Below, one piece after another: positions 53,794-64,000 of a stretch of DNA of 64,000 nucleotides; positions within the stretch are counted from its first letter, which is position 1, and each line of letters starts with the position of its first letter. Source of the stretch: Bigelowiella natans CCMP2755. Its lineage: Eukaryota; Cercozoa; Chlorarachniophyceae. The notes under the pieces were generated by a model. That model worked only from the letters and a program-made list of their open reading frames with translations, made no database searches and was not told the DNA's origin. The stretch lies in NCBI GenBank assembly GCA_000320545.1, contig ADNK01002664.1:71766-135765 (forward strand), in the 5' to 3' direction. A program made the position numbers and the translations under genes.

Positions 53794-54126
53794 TTATATA
53801 GCTTATTCTATTCCCAACGCTGTCCTTTTTACTTCGTTTATATATTTCTCAGTTTCTCCGTGTTTCCTTAAATGTGTTCTCCCTTCGAATTTTTAATAAG
53901 TAGATTCCTCTTAAAGACTTCTACTCAAAATGGGATCAATTGAGGTGCAGTCAGTCCCTACTACACGTTGTTGTTTTCACAATCTTCTCGGCGGCTCGGC
54001 GGCTATTTGATTCCAGTATATAGAAGGTACTATTCCTTATTCCTCTTTTCTTTATTTCAAAGGAGGAAGTGGTAATGCGTAAAAGTCCTTAGTATTGTGT
54101 TGCCTAAACGTATTAATTCTTGCCAA

Positions 54127-54273
54127 ATGTCGGTTGTTTTTCCTAAGTTCCCCTCTCGTCCATGTCGTGTACTGTTTATTTTCGCTGCTATGGGGGCTGC
54201 TTTCTTGCCAGTCTTGGGTTTGAGTCTTTCTGTTGTTATGAACACGGTACCTGTATCAACTCTTACCTCCACC

Positions 54274-54328
<55 letters not shown>

Positions 54329-54892
54329 TAATGGTGACGTGTTGATGTACAGATTATATATCACCTTTCTGCTTCTTATTCGCCTGGAGTAGCAGTAATT
54401 GTTGTTGTGGCCTGTAAAGTAGTAGTAAACCAGCAGCAAGTAAGTGGACATTGGATGAGTAAGATGAACCACCAGCAGCAAGTAAGTGGGGATTGGATAA
54501 ATAGGATGATGGAAAGCGGTGGTGGGAGACACTTGTACTGTAGCAGGGATAGCGGCAAGGTGGATACTAGTACAAATGGGGTAAACAGGAGGATAATAGG
54601 GGGGGGGGGGGGGGGGACTATATCGGGCGGATTGCGTTTGTCAACACATGCCATGGTTCTCAGGTGAGCGCTTCATGCATGCAAGCTATGCGCTAGTAAA
54701 TGCGCGGTGGTTTTAATTACATCCATTTCACCATTTGATGTTCCCTACCGTCTGTATCCTTTGTCTCGAAGGGCAAAGACACTCGCCGTGCAACGATTTC
54801 GATTTCAGTTCGATGTTTGGATTGCCCCGTGTGATGGTGGGCGGTGTCAGTGTGATCTGTGTCTGGTAATGGCAACCGAGGGTAGGTAGCAC

Positions 54893-54934
<42 letters not shown>

Positions 54935-55052
54935 CGTTGTTGATGATGATGAGGGAAAATTCATGCACATAGTTTCCTACGACCAGCATTGTAATTGCGA
55001 CGAGTACATTTCGACTTGCAAGATGAGACTGATGAATTGTTTTGTCTTATGA
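54127..55052 (+). CDS. Cys-rich, possibly secreted protein (putative)
   Basis: Exon 54127-54246 encodes MSVVFPKFPSRPCRVLF followed by a hydrophobic stretch (IFAAMGAAFLPVLGLSL), which is signal-peptide-like. A downstream exon, about 54669-54881, encodes YRLYPLSRRAKTLAVQRF and APCDGGRCQCDLCLVM. The last exon, 54973-55052 (TGA), adds YDQHCNCDEYISTCKMRLMN. The closely spaced Cys (CxxGxCxCxxC...CxC) suggest a disulfide-rich secreted or surface domain. I could not find a phase-consistent join between the first and second exons, so the N-terminal part may belong elsewhere. Confidence 0.4.
54272..54325. repeat. (GTA)n trinucleotide microsatellite
   Basis: About 17 consecutive GTA units, slightly interrupted at the right end. 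It is the longest pure example of the TAG/GTA class that fills the introns of this window. Confidence 0.95.
54410..54500 (+). repeat. Short tandem duplication carrying CAGCAGCAAGTAAGTGG
   Basis: Two neighbouring copies of a unit of about 55-60 bp share the CCAGCAGCAAGTAAGTGG core followed by ATTGGAT. The core contains a consensus-like AAG|GTAAGT donor look-alike (CAAGTAAGT). Confidence 0.6.
54892..54936. repeat. (TTG)n microsatellite
   Basis: About 14 TTG units lie in an intron of the putative Cys-rich gene, 11 bases after the donor at 54882. Confidence 0.95.
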
Positions 55053-55990
55053 GACTGAAGGCCTATATTTCTACATTTTTGCATGCTTTTGCGAAAGAGC
55101 TTTCTTAGTGAATATACGACAAGCAAAACTACGAATAATCAGGATAAGATAAAATCTGAAATGAAAAAATGATGTAACTGACGGCAAGACGCATTAAACC
55201 GGTGTAACCGGGATTAAAATATTATTCCTGAAATATATTTGTTTTTAATATAACGTCTACCTTATTGTTTGGAAACTATCAATATTTGCCTTATTCTGTA
55301 AGGCGACAGCATTTCAGATCCTCAATTTTTCATTTAATCTGTCAAATATAATTAAACATAGGAGATAAACTTTAATTATTAGCCTTTAATGGCCAGACAA
55401 ACACGAAATAGTGATCTTCGTGTGGAGTTCGAAAGTCAGTTACGTCTCATAAAACTCTTAGCTACCACAGTTTTTTGTTTATCCTCCCCCACAATTACAG
55501 AAGAGCTTCGCGCTCTGGCAAGCAACTTGCTTTTCGAACCTTGAGGTAGTATGTGAAAGAATATTGTATGTCGTTTTCATCGATTCTGTAAGGCGGAGAG
55601 ATCCCCATTCCATTCATTTGGATAATAAAGATAGCATGGAATGTGATCGATGCACTTTGTACTTTTACTCACCATTGTCTAGATTGGCTTGCATAGAATG
55701 TGCTATTTTTCGTGTTAGGATGTTTTCCTGCTTTGTATATCAATTATTCATTAAGCTCAACTTTTGAATACATGTTATAAACATATGCGCACATGCATAG
55801 AACGAAGGGGAGAATCTTCTCGCTACAACCCCATCGCACGTCATTCAGAGACAGAACAAACTGTAAAACAAGCTGGAACTTCGCGCTGTGCTCAACAAAT
55901 CAACTTAAGCTACAAATTTTCAGGAAAGGACCCGACATATTTGAGGAAGAAAGAAGACAGTAAACGAATATCGAATTCATCTTGGGGAAA
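55053..55990. other. A/T-rich intergenic stretch
   Basis: I see no gene here. An open frame from 55764 overlaps the first exon of the next gene in another frame and looks like a shadow. Confidence 0.5.
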
Positions 55991-56447
55991 ATGGCGTCAC
56001 ACAGACGATCCGGACGAGGAGGAGCTTCAGGAGGAGGAGCAGTAGCCAACATCCATGCCGATGACAGCAAATTTACCCCACAATTTGTGGAATCTTTCTC
56101 TCCCAGATCCAAAGATGCTGCAAGGGCATTAGGCGTAACGTACGTATACTGACTCCCTCATCTCTCAATATATATCGTTTATTATGTCTATGTCTACTGT
56201 TCAACCGTGATTAACAATGCCATGATAAAAGACATTCAATTATTGGTCTTTTTTAAAAATTCAATTTAGGTTGGAAGAGTTAACTGTGAAGGCGTATGAG
56301 GATTTTACAGCTTCTGGCCTCCCGCCGGAGATTCAAAAGTTACGCTACCAGGACTATGAACAGCAGAGGAAAGGTAAAATACATGATATCTATTTTCACC
56401 CGCTTTATTTGAAGATCATTATGATCTTATAATTAAGCAAGGATTTT

Positions 56448-56499
<52 letters not shown>

Positions 56500-59400
56500 C
56501 CACGCACGCACAAACACACATATATGTATATATGTGCGTGTGTGTGTGTGTGTGAGCTCGCGAATCAAATGAACTTAACTTCGGCGCACCACAACATAAT
56601 TACTATTATGCGACTATTGCAGAGTTGATCGACATGGTTCGCAACCACTATCAAACACTGGCGCAAACTCGCTGGAGAGGGGAAGGTGCACTTGAACAAT
56701 TCTTAGATGTCATCAAAGTTCCTCTCGCCGTTCTGTGCTACAGTTTGCTTTGATTCAACTTAATATCAACCTAAAAATCCGTGGTAATAGGCACACTTTT
56801 GCGCTCTCCAAAAAAGCGGAGTCTCAGCAAGTCATCTTCCCGGCAAAGTCTGCCAGGAGTGACGGTTAAAGACAATAGTCTGCAACAGGTAATAATTCGG
56901 TTAAGATAATAAGCATTAACTGCCACATTATTTCAATTTAATTCTGACACATTATTTCAATTTAATTCTGAATTTCTGTAATTGATGGTTAGGAGCAATT
57001 ACGCATGCAGCGCATTCTTCAACGGCAGAACAAAGAGTTGGAATCTATTATGGCACAAGAAATTGCCAGAGCAGAACTAGCACAGAGACAGGAGAGGAAG
57101 ATTGAGTTGAGGAAGAAGCGTGAAGAGGCGGAGAGGATTAAGCGCGAGAGAGAGCATGAGAAGGAGATTCTACGCCGTAATTAATTACCGAAGATAGATT
57201 AATAAGCAATATTAATTTTCGATTCTTTTTCACTACCTGTGAACCTGAATGGAGAGCGAGCATAAAAACGGCGTTTTCACACAGCCCTCTTCCGACTGTT
57301 AAATTTTTCACATTTTAAAATACAAACTTTAAATGTTTATTTTTCCAATGTATAGGCAAAGATTGGGAAGTAAAGCTGGTTGAGAAGATGAACGCACAAA
57401 GAGAAGCCAGGCGATTAGCAGCACACAAACTCAAACTGCAGGAAGCGAAATTTCAGGAAGAGTTAAGAAAAAGAGAACAAGAAAGAATCAAAGTTGCTCG
57501 TCAGCGTGCTCATGAGAGGTAATACAATTCGTCCAGCTCAAAATGTACACATATAACATTTTCATCTATTTTGTCAGGTATGAGCGGCGATTAAAGCTTC
57601 AGCGAGAGCAGGAAATTCAGGTTGAAGAACAACAAAGGTCGTTACTTCTGCATTCATCCCATTTTTACTCTTCTTCCCTTCTTCGTCAATGATGACTTTG
57701 TTCACAAAAAATGATAACGACGAAACGATCAATCAATTATGAATCATCGTCATAGAAATATTAGATGATACAGCAACTTGCCAAGCACTAAATGCACTCA
57801 CCATGCAATTGAAGGAAGCAACAATTATGAAAACATTAAAATAAAAGCGTCCAGCTGACCTATACATGTCACGTGAGCAAAGAGATACAATTTGAGTGAA
57901 ATTATATCATCAGCATTACAACAGCATAATTTTATGTATCAGGTCCTTGGAAGAAAAATCGAAGAGGATGGAGGTTGATTTTACATAGTAGTCGTAATGA
58001 ACTAATGAGGAGATGTTGCAATGTTAATGGTGATGAAAAGTCCGCAAGCGTTATACTTAATGGGAGTCAATACATAGGAACGGGACGCAATTAGACGGAT
58101 GAATATAAAGCGTAAGAAGGAAGAACTTGCAAAACAGCAGCAGGTATTGTATTAGTCGTCATGGCAGTTAAACTCCTTGGTTATCAAATTCAACTACGCA
58201 TGCACGCAATCGCGCACATCGTAAGCACATACCATTCACAAACAAACCATACACTACTACTACTACTACTACTACTACTGTATATGATGCGACAATATTG
58301 CCTGCATCAATGCCATAATAACCTTCTTGTCTAATCCTAGTCCACTATTATAATTGTAGCTAAAAGCAGAGCTAGCTCAGCAACGAGTGGCTGGAGTGAT
58401 GGAGGAAAATCAGAGAGCCATTGAAACAAGGTCGTCCGTTAATCTTGTGTGCCTGTGCGAGTGTGCCTAAAATGACTATTGGAGTAACACTTATTAACAA
58501 ACGTAGACGACTTCAATTGGCGGAAAAAATGAGAAAACAGCATGAACGAATGCAAAAGTTTGAGCTTATAAAACAAGAGCAGGTGCCCAATCTAAACATC
58601 CCATGTATCATCAGTTGATCAATACATAAGGATGATAGCAAGAGATTATCATAAACCCGCGCTATTTTTCACTCATAAATAGACAAATATGCGTCGGAAG
58701 AAAAAACGAGAAAAGGAAGATCTTATGCGCCAGAGCCGAAAGGAAGCAAATTTGGAGGTAGTTAACTCAAAAAACTCTATTTAGTATGGGATATCGTCGA
58801 ATTGTTCTTCCTGGAACTAAAGATAGTAGGGTTATTTCTCCCTCTCTCTTGGTCTATTTTCCCCTAGATGCATATGTCTGTCCCTGTTCCCTTGTATTTA
58901 CAAGCACGAATGTTGGGTCTTATGTATTGTCCTACGTGAATGACTGTCAGGAGGAGAAGCGAATTCAAGCCATACGTCTGAAAAATAAGCAATTTGCTGC
59001 AAATAAGAGGAAAATCGAGAAAGAGAGGGAGATGGCGAGGCGTTTCAAACAAGAAATGGCGAGGTATCGTCATGACAAATACTACTCTCCACTTATCATT
59101 ATTGATTACTTAAACCACCATTAGGCTTAACAAGCTTCGGAAACTCCGAAACGTGGAACGTATGAAACGTATGGAGGAATATCGAAGGGAGGAATTAGAG
59201 ATAAAGGTAGTGTATATTCGAATTGTATAAAATCACATAAATGCAGCTGCTCAGCCTCTCTTTCGTCAATAATGTCAATAATGTTAAAGGTGCAGGAAGC
59301 TGAGGAGCGCACGCGCGTTCTTTTGGAGCAAAAGCATGAGTTGATGCGACAGCGTCAGCGTAACCAGATCAAAGCGGCTGCTCAGAAAAAGCAGCTATTA

Positions 59401-59643
59401 GATTCATTCCAACAGCTTCGGTTAACGAAGAATTGGAAGGAAGTGGCCAAGTACTACAGATGCGAAAACATATCAATGAATAAAACTCCCTTAGAAATAT
59501 ATTAGTTCCACCACTTGAATGTTTTCCCTCTAAATTTACATAACCACCATGTTTTTTAACATATTTCCTACAGGACAAATCAAAATCGCAAGTTCTTACC
59601 TGCAGCTGTGGCTTCTTCATCAAGCTCTAGGGGCAATCGATGA
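55991..59643 (+). CDS. CCDC177-like charged coiled-coil protein
   Basis: Sixteen exons, all phases consistent, 519 residues: 55991-56139, 56270-56373, 56623-56685, 56791-56888, 56993-57176, 57356-57518, 57578-57637, 57943-57973, 58078-58143, 58360-58430, 58507-58582, 58683-58757, 58951-59063, 59125-59206, 59296-59450, 59574-59643 (TGA). Near the N-terminus, FSPRSKDAARALGVTLEEL followed by IQKLRYQDYEQQRKELIDMV parallels the SPRSLEAC...V.P.EL...YE..R motif of CCDC177 and related proteins. The rest is an almost uninterrupted Arg/Lys/Glu/Gln-rich coiled coil, as in that family. The function is not established; several relatives sit in cilia. Introns are shorter and much less repetitive than in the formin, though (TAC)n lies near 58252-58279 and (CT)n near 56455-56493. 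Exon 15 could begin at 59290. Confidence 0.7.
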
Positions 59644-60936
59644 AGTGATGCCTAATAATCTAATCGGTGTGGGTGGAAGAGAGCATCTACATCTACAAGA
59701 TAAATAAGTGCACGATAGAAACGAGTTTTTAGGGATCGGGCGCTACTTTTCGATGAGCACATGTTCGACAAGACGAATTTCTCTCTGTGTGTGTCTCTAG
59801 ATAGTCACAAGGTCTCTTCCACATGTAGTACACTCTGTTTTAGTGTGACGAGACGTTTCGGGTTTCGGGCTCGATCCCGCAGGTTGCTGAATTCCACACC
59901 GCACATAGCTCTAGATCTAGACAGGCTTCTCCTTGTGAACACACAATATCTCTTCATTTGCATTCTGGTTATGCAATGCATGTGATTTCGTGTACTACGT
60001 GTGTAGAAAAATGAAATCCAATGCAATTGCAACGTTGTGGGCCCATCTAGCCATCTAGAAGGTGCTGCGTGTGCTGCAATTCGTCTCAGCGGCGCCAACA
60101 ATTGAAAGAATGCTGTTTCAAACTGCAGTTTGTTCACATCATCATTGCCGCGCGCTGACATTGTGGGCTCTGATGCAGAGTAGCGGATATAGAGTGCCAG
60201 ATAAGAACACAAAGTTGCCCGCACGGTCCATCACATTTGCAATTTCTGCATGTAGCAATGAGTCTATAGGTGCAGTGTGGGTCCGTGCTAGCGCACAATC
60301 ATGCGTGTCTAGCGTGTGCCTTGCTCGTTGGACCGCGAAGGTGCAATGATGTCACATGCAAGTCATCACGTTCTCGCGTTCTAGCGTTGCTAGCTTGGTA
60401 GCAGTGCGCCATCATGGCATGGCTAGACGCACAGCTCCAAAAGTGAACACGATGAACGCCCACCACCACAACACCTTGCATTGTTGGCGCTGTCTAGCTG
60501 TGGCCGCTGCATTGCACAGCGACGTGAGGATGACGACCATCTAGACGTGCTGAACAAGTTTGATTGCGATTCATCACATCCGTCTTGCACCTTGTGCGTG
60601 GGTGTGTGATAATGGTGCGTGCTTGGCAGTGCGATGCATCGCTACCGCGTTTGCCTGCGTTCTGGCGTTGTCGATCATGTCGTTGCACGCTGGCTCGCTA
60701 GCTGTGCGTGCACATGCATGTGTGCACATGCACGTTGTCCACAGTGAATTCATTCGCCGTGCAATCAACCTACTGATGCGAAATAGCTAGCATTGTTGCA
60801 CGAAATGAGTAGCATTGTTCCACGACAATTTTGACGTTGCGGTGTTCATTTTGACGTGAACACATTTTGAGTCAACCTTCCGTATTATATTTGAACATTT
60901 GAGACCCTTCGGCTGGGAACAAGGTTACATATTCCC
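59644..60936. other. Spacer, non-microsatellite composition
   Basis: No supported gene. TGCA, GCATG, CTAGC and CATCTAG words are frequent, trinucleotide repeats are absent, and CpG is common around 60,080-60,740. Both flanking genes end toward this spacer (convergent). Confidence 0.6.
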
Positions 60937-62412
60937 CTAACTGGCTCGGTGTTCAAGAAATTCTTTAAGTTCTTCTTCATTTGCTCCATTGGCCTTGAGT
61001 ATGTAAAAAGCCATCTTTTCAGTCCGTATTCGACCCCACCTGAAAAAAATTAATTTCGTAGAGTTCTCTAACTCTTGTAATATCACCATTCAGTACCATT
61101 ATTGCAATTTGATCTCACCTGTTCACAATAATGCCGACTACAATTAAATGTAACATCCACAGGGCTGTCGTCACTCGGAAAAAAAATGCATATCTACAAT
61201 TACAAGGAAGATGAAATTGATTTTTATTTATCATTTTGGCTGGTGAGTCACTTACGTTGGTGTGTCGACAGCGTATGCGTTCTTACATCGTTCAGTACGA
61301 TGCATTGCGAGATAGATACCCTAGAATGAAAATTAACTGTGATAATCTACAACACATAATTAATACATTATGATCCGTACATATAATGTACCCATACGAA
61401 CATCCCCACAACGATTGCATCCGTTACAGCAGCAATAACAGTTATCAAGCAGGTACTGCAACAGAATGAAATTATAAATTAATATATTGCACCATTGAGG
61501 GTCTAGATGATGTAATCACCTCTGATATACTTTTGTTCCTACATAACAACCAGAGACCACTGCATCGATGCAAAATTGTCATAAAACAGACTTAATATTA
61601 TATGCAATTAGAATGATACTTGTAGCAGAGAGGGCGACTACACTGAGGGCTATGTACCTAATTGGAGAGTTTTAGTGAAAGATGTGATTGTTACGAACTC
61701 CTAGCGCACTTACTCAAAGGTGCCATCAGATTTATTAGATGATGGAGATGAAATGTGCTCTATATCTCCCTTTTGCGTACACGTCAAATTCCAATTTTTT
61801 AAGACGACTGGCAAAAGTAGTAAGCTCAGCAATGTCATTTGTAGTTTTGAGTGTTCAACATTGTTACCTATAGCCCAAGCGGTATATGCCAAATATGTAA
61901 TCATTAAGAATATTAGTCCGTGCACAAATATGAACACTGGCCATCTACGCACATTAAGTTGGAATTCATTCTAGCATGACACTTTCCTGCGAACAACTTA
62001 CCCTGCATAATTTCGGAAGCAACAACAAGCTCTCCGTCTACCTCCAGATGATTTTTGAAAAGAACTTCTCGAATTTTGAGTAGCTACGGCAACATCAAAT
62101 TTTCCTCGACATGTGGCACTTGTTCGACTTTTCTGCAGTGATGTGTAAATTGTTGTATTATACAGTAACAATAAGAAAATTGATCGTAGTGACCTTGTTG
62201 AAGTGTCCATCATGGTCCAACTGCATGATCAAATCGTTCCCCTGAACACAGGATTTTCGGCCACTCTCAATAGTAGCGAGACTTGGAGATTTAAGGTTGC
62301 CTATTGTATCCAAACTCAGGCAGAGTCCACTTTCTTTCTCGCAGCGTTTGACATCTAGATCTTGTGGAGGGGATTTCATCCTAATATCAGCAACTCCGTC
62401 CTCCATGATCAT
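60937..62412 (-). CDS. Multi-pass (four-helix) membrane protein, 301 aa
   Basis: Nine minus-strand exons with consistent phases: 62412-62194, 62132-62088, 61970-61714, 61657-61620, 61559-61520, 61455-61392, 61320-61256, 61193-61119, 61039-60937 (TAG). The N-terminal about 95 residues are soluble (starts MIMEDGVADIRMKSPPQDLD). Hydrophobic segments follow: WPVFIFVHGLIFLMITYLAY, YIALSVVALSATMVSGCYVG, CLITVIAAVTDAIVVGMFVW and RVTTALWMLHLIVVGIIVN. A loop between helices 1 and 2 holds another semi-hydrophobic stretch and Cys. The tail ends ANGANEEELKEFLEHRAS. Four-helix topology is seen, but I cannot assign a family. The donors at 62088 and 61620 were chosen because later GT sites leave stops in frame. 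Introns are short (about 45-130 nt) and free of microsatellites. Confidence 0.75.
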
Positions 62413-62818
62413 CGTGCACTCAGCGCCTGTGAATCATGCGATTTTTGGCTTACGTCAAGGGAAAAGTTGGGCACATTGCTTTAAATCAATGGTATTCATA
62501 ATGTGAGACAACTACTTAAGATTTCGTGGGAAACAACGTAGTTTTTTTGCAACACATACATCTGAAAGCATCTATTTGATAAATAAATTAGTGTTGCAAT
62601 GGCTCATTCCTCCTTAAATCCCCTGCATTTCGTAGCAGAATGCGTCTAGTATCATCTATTGGAGCCTTCAATTTTGTTCCATACAGGTAGGTAGGTGGTG
62701 TAAAGGCAGCTTTAGGGAGGGAGGGAAGGAAGAGGAACAAACATCACCACGTCTGCTGTTCACAATTGGTCCAGACCATGACAGTATAAGAAGTCAATTT
62801 CCTATGCCTTGTCAGACA
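62413..62818. promoter_or_regulatory. Divergent intergenic segment between membrane protein and PP2A
   Basis: About 400 bp separate the two divergent start codons. A CCATACAGGTAGGTAGG stretch and a GGGAGGGAGGGAAGGAAG run lie near 62677-62735. A shared promoter is inferred from position only. Confidence 0.45.

Positions 62819-64000
<1,182 letters not shown>

Noticed and set aside
6420-58280. Regular short repeats that might be taken for CRISPR-like arrays or telomere tracts
   Set aside because: All are simple di- or trinucleotide microsatellites without unique spacers, and this is eukaryotic nuclear DNA.
61520-61657. An apparent in-frame TGA (possible selenocysteine) in the four-helix membrane protein
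   Set aside because: An earlier donor (ACA A|GTATCA) at 61620 removes the TGA with perfect phase on both sides and leaves a good transmembrane helix. I also saw no SECIS-like element in the 3' flank.

Overview
This is nuclear DNA of an intron-dense, microsatellite-saturated eukaryote. Every protein gene recognised except alpha-tubulin is cut into many short exons. TAG, ATG/TCA, GA, GT and TA repeats fill the introns, and trinucleotide runs inside exons encode poly-Glu, poly-Asp, poly-Ser, poly-Thr and poly-Gln. The alpha-tubulin resembles those of plants, algae, euglenids and other bikont protists. TGA, TAA and TAG all serve as stops, so the code looks standard. I cannot name the species. A unicellular eukaryote outside animals and fungi is the best reading.

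Layout. About 1-3.7 kb, minus: 3' truncated FAD-dependent oxidoreductase of the COG2509/plant PDE327 type. 3.7-6.2 kb: divergent intergenic DNA. 6.195-20.848 kb, plus: one Diaphanous-type formin in about 53 exons. 22.457-23.916 kb, plus: alpha-tubulin, flanked by islands dense in CTAG/GCTAGC. 25.642-35.367 kb, minus: a cellular RNA-dependent RNA polymerase (RNA-silencing type) with a GGDYDGD active site. It is head-to-head, across 150 bp, with 35.518-43.947 kb, plus: a large coiled-coil protein ending in an MSP domain. 45.636-50.868 kb, plus: an unrecognised 626-residue protein. 52.3-55.05 kb: three small genes (a tiny membrane protein, an acidic low-complexity protein on the minus strand, and a Cys-rich possibly secreted protein). 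55.991-59.643 kb, plus: a CCDC177-like charged coiled-coil protein. 60.937-62.412 kb, minus: a four-helix membrane protein. 62.819 kb to the end, plus: the PP2A catalytic subunit, truncated by the window edge.

Formin and alpha-tubulin are cytoskeletal, and the CCDC177-like protein may be ciliary. The polymerase implies an RNA interference pathway. No operon-like logic links the genes. Exons were modelled by hand from GT..AG sites, reading-frame phase and protein motifs. Where I give exact exon ends, phases agree with both neighbours unless I say otherwise.

The points most worth a second look are these: trinucleotide microsatellites that begin at 5' splice sites; two single-base deletions breaking frame in the formin FH1 minisatellite; an alpha-tubulin lacking Lys40 and the C-terminal Tyr; CTAG-rich spacers of distinct composition between gene blocks; and an in-frame TAG inside the polymerase poly-Gln tract.
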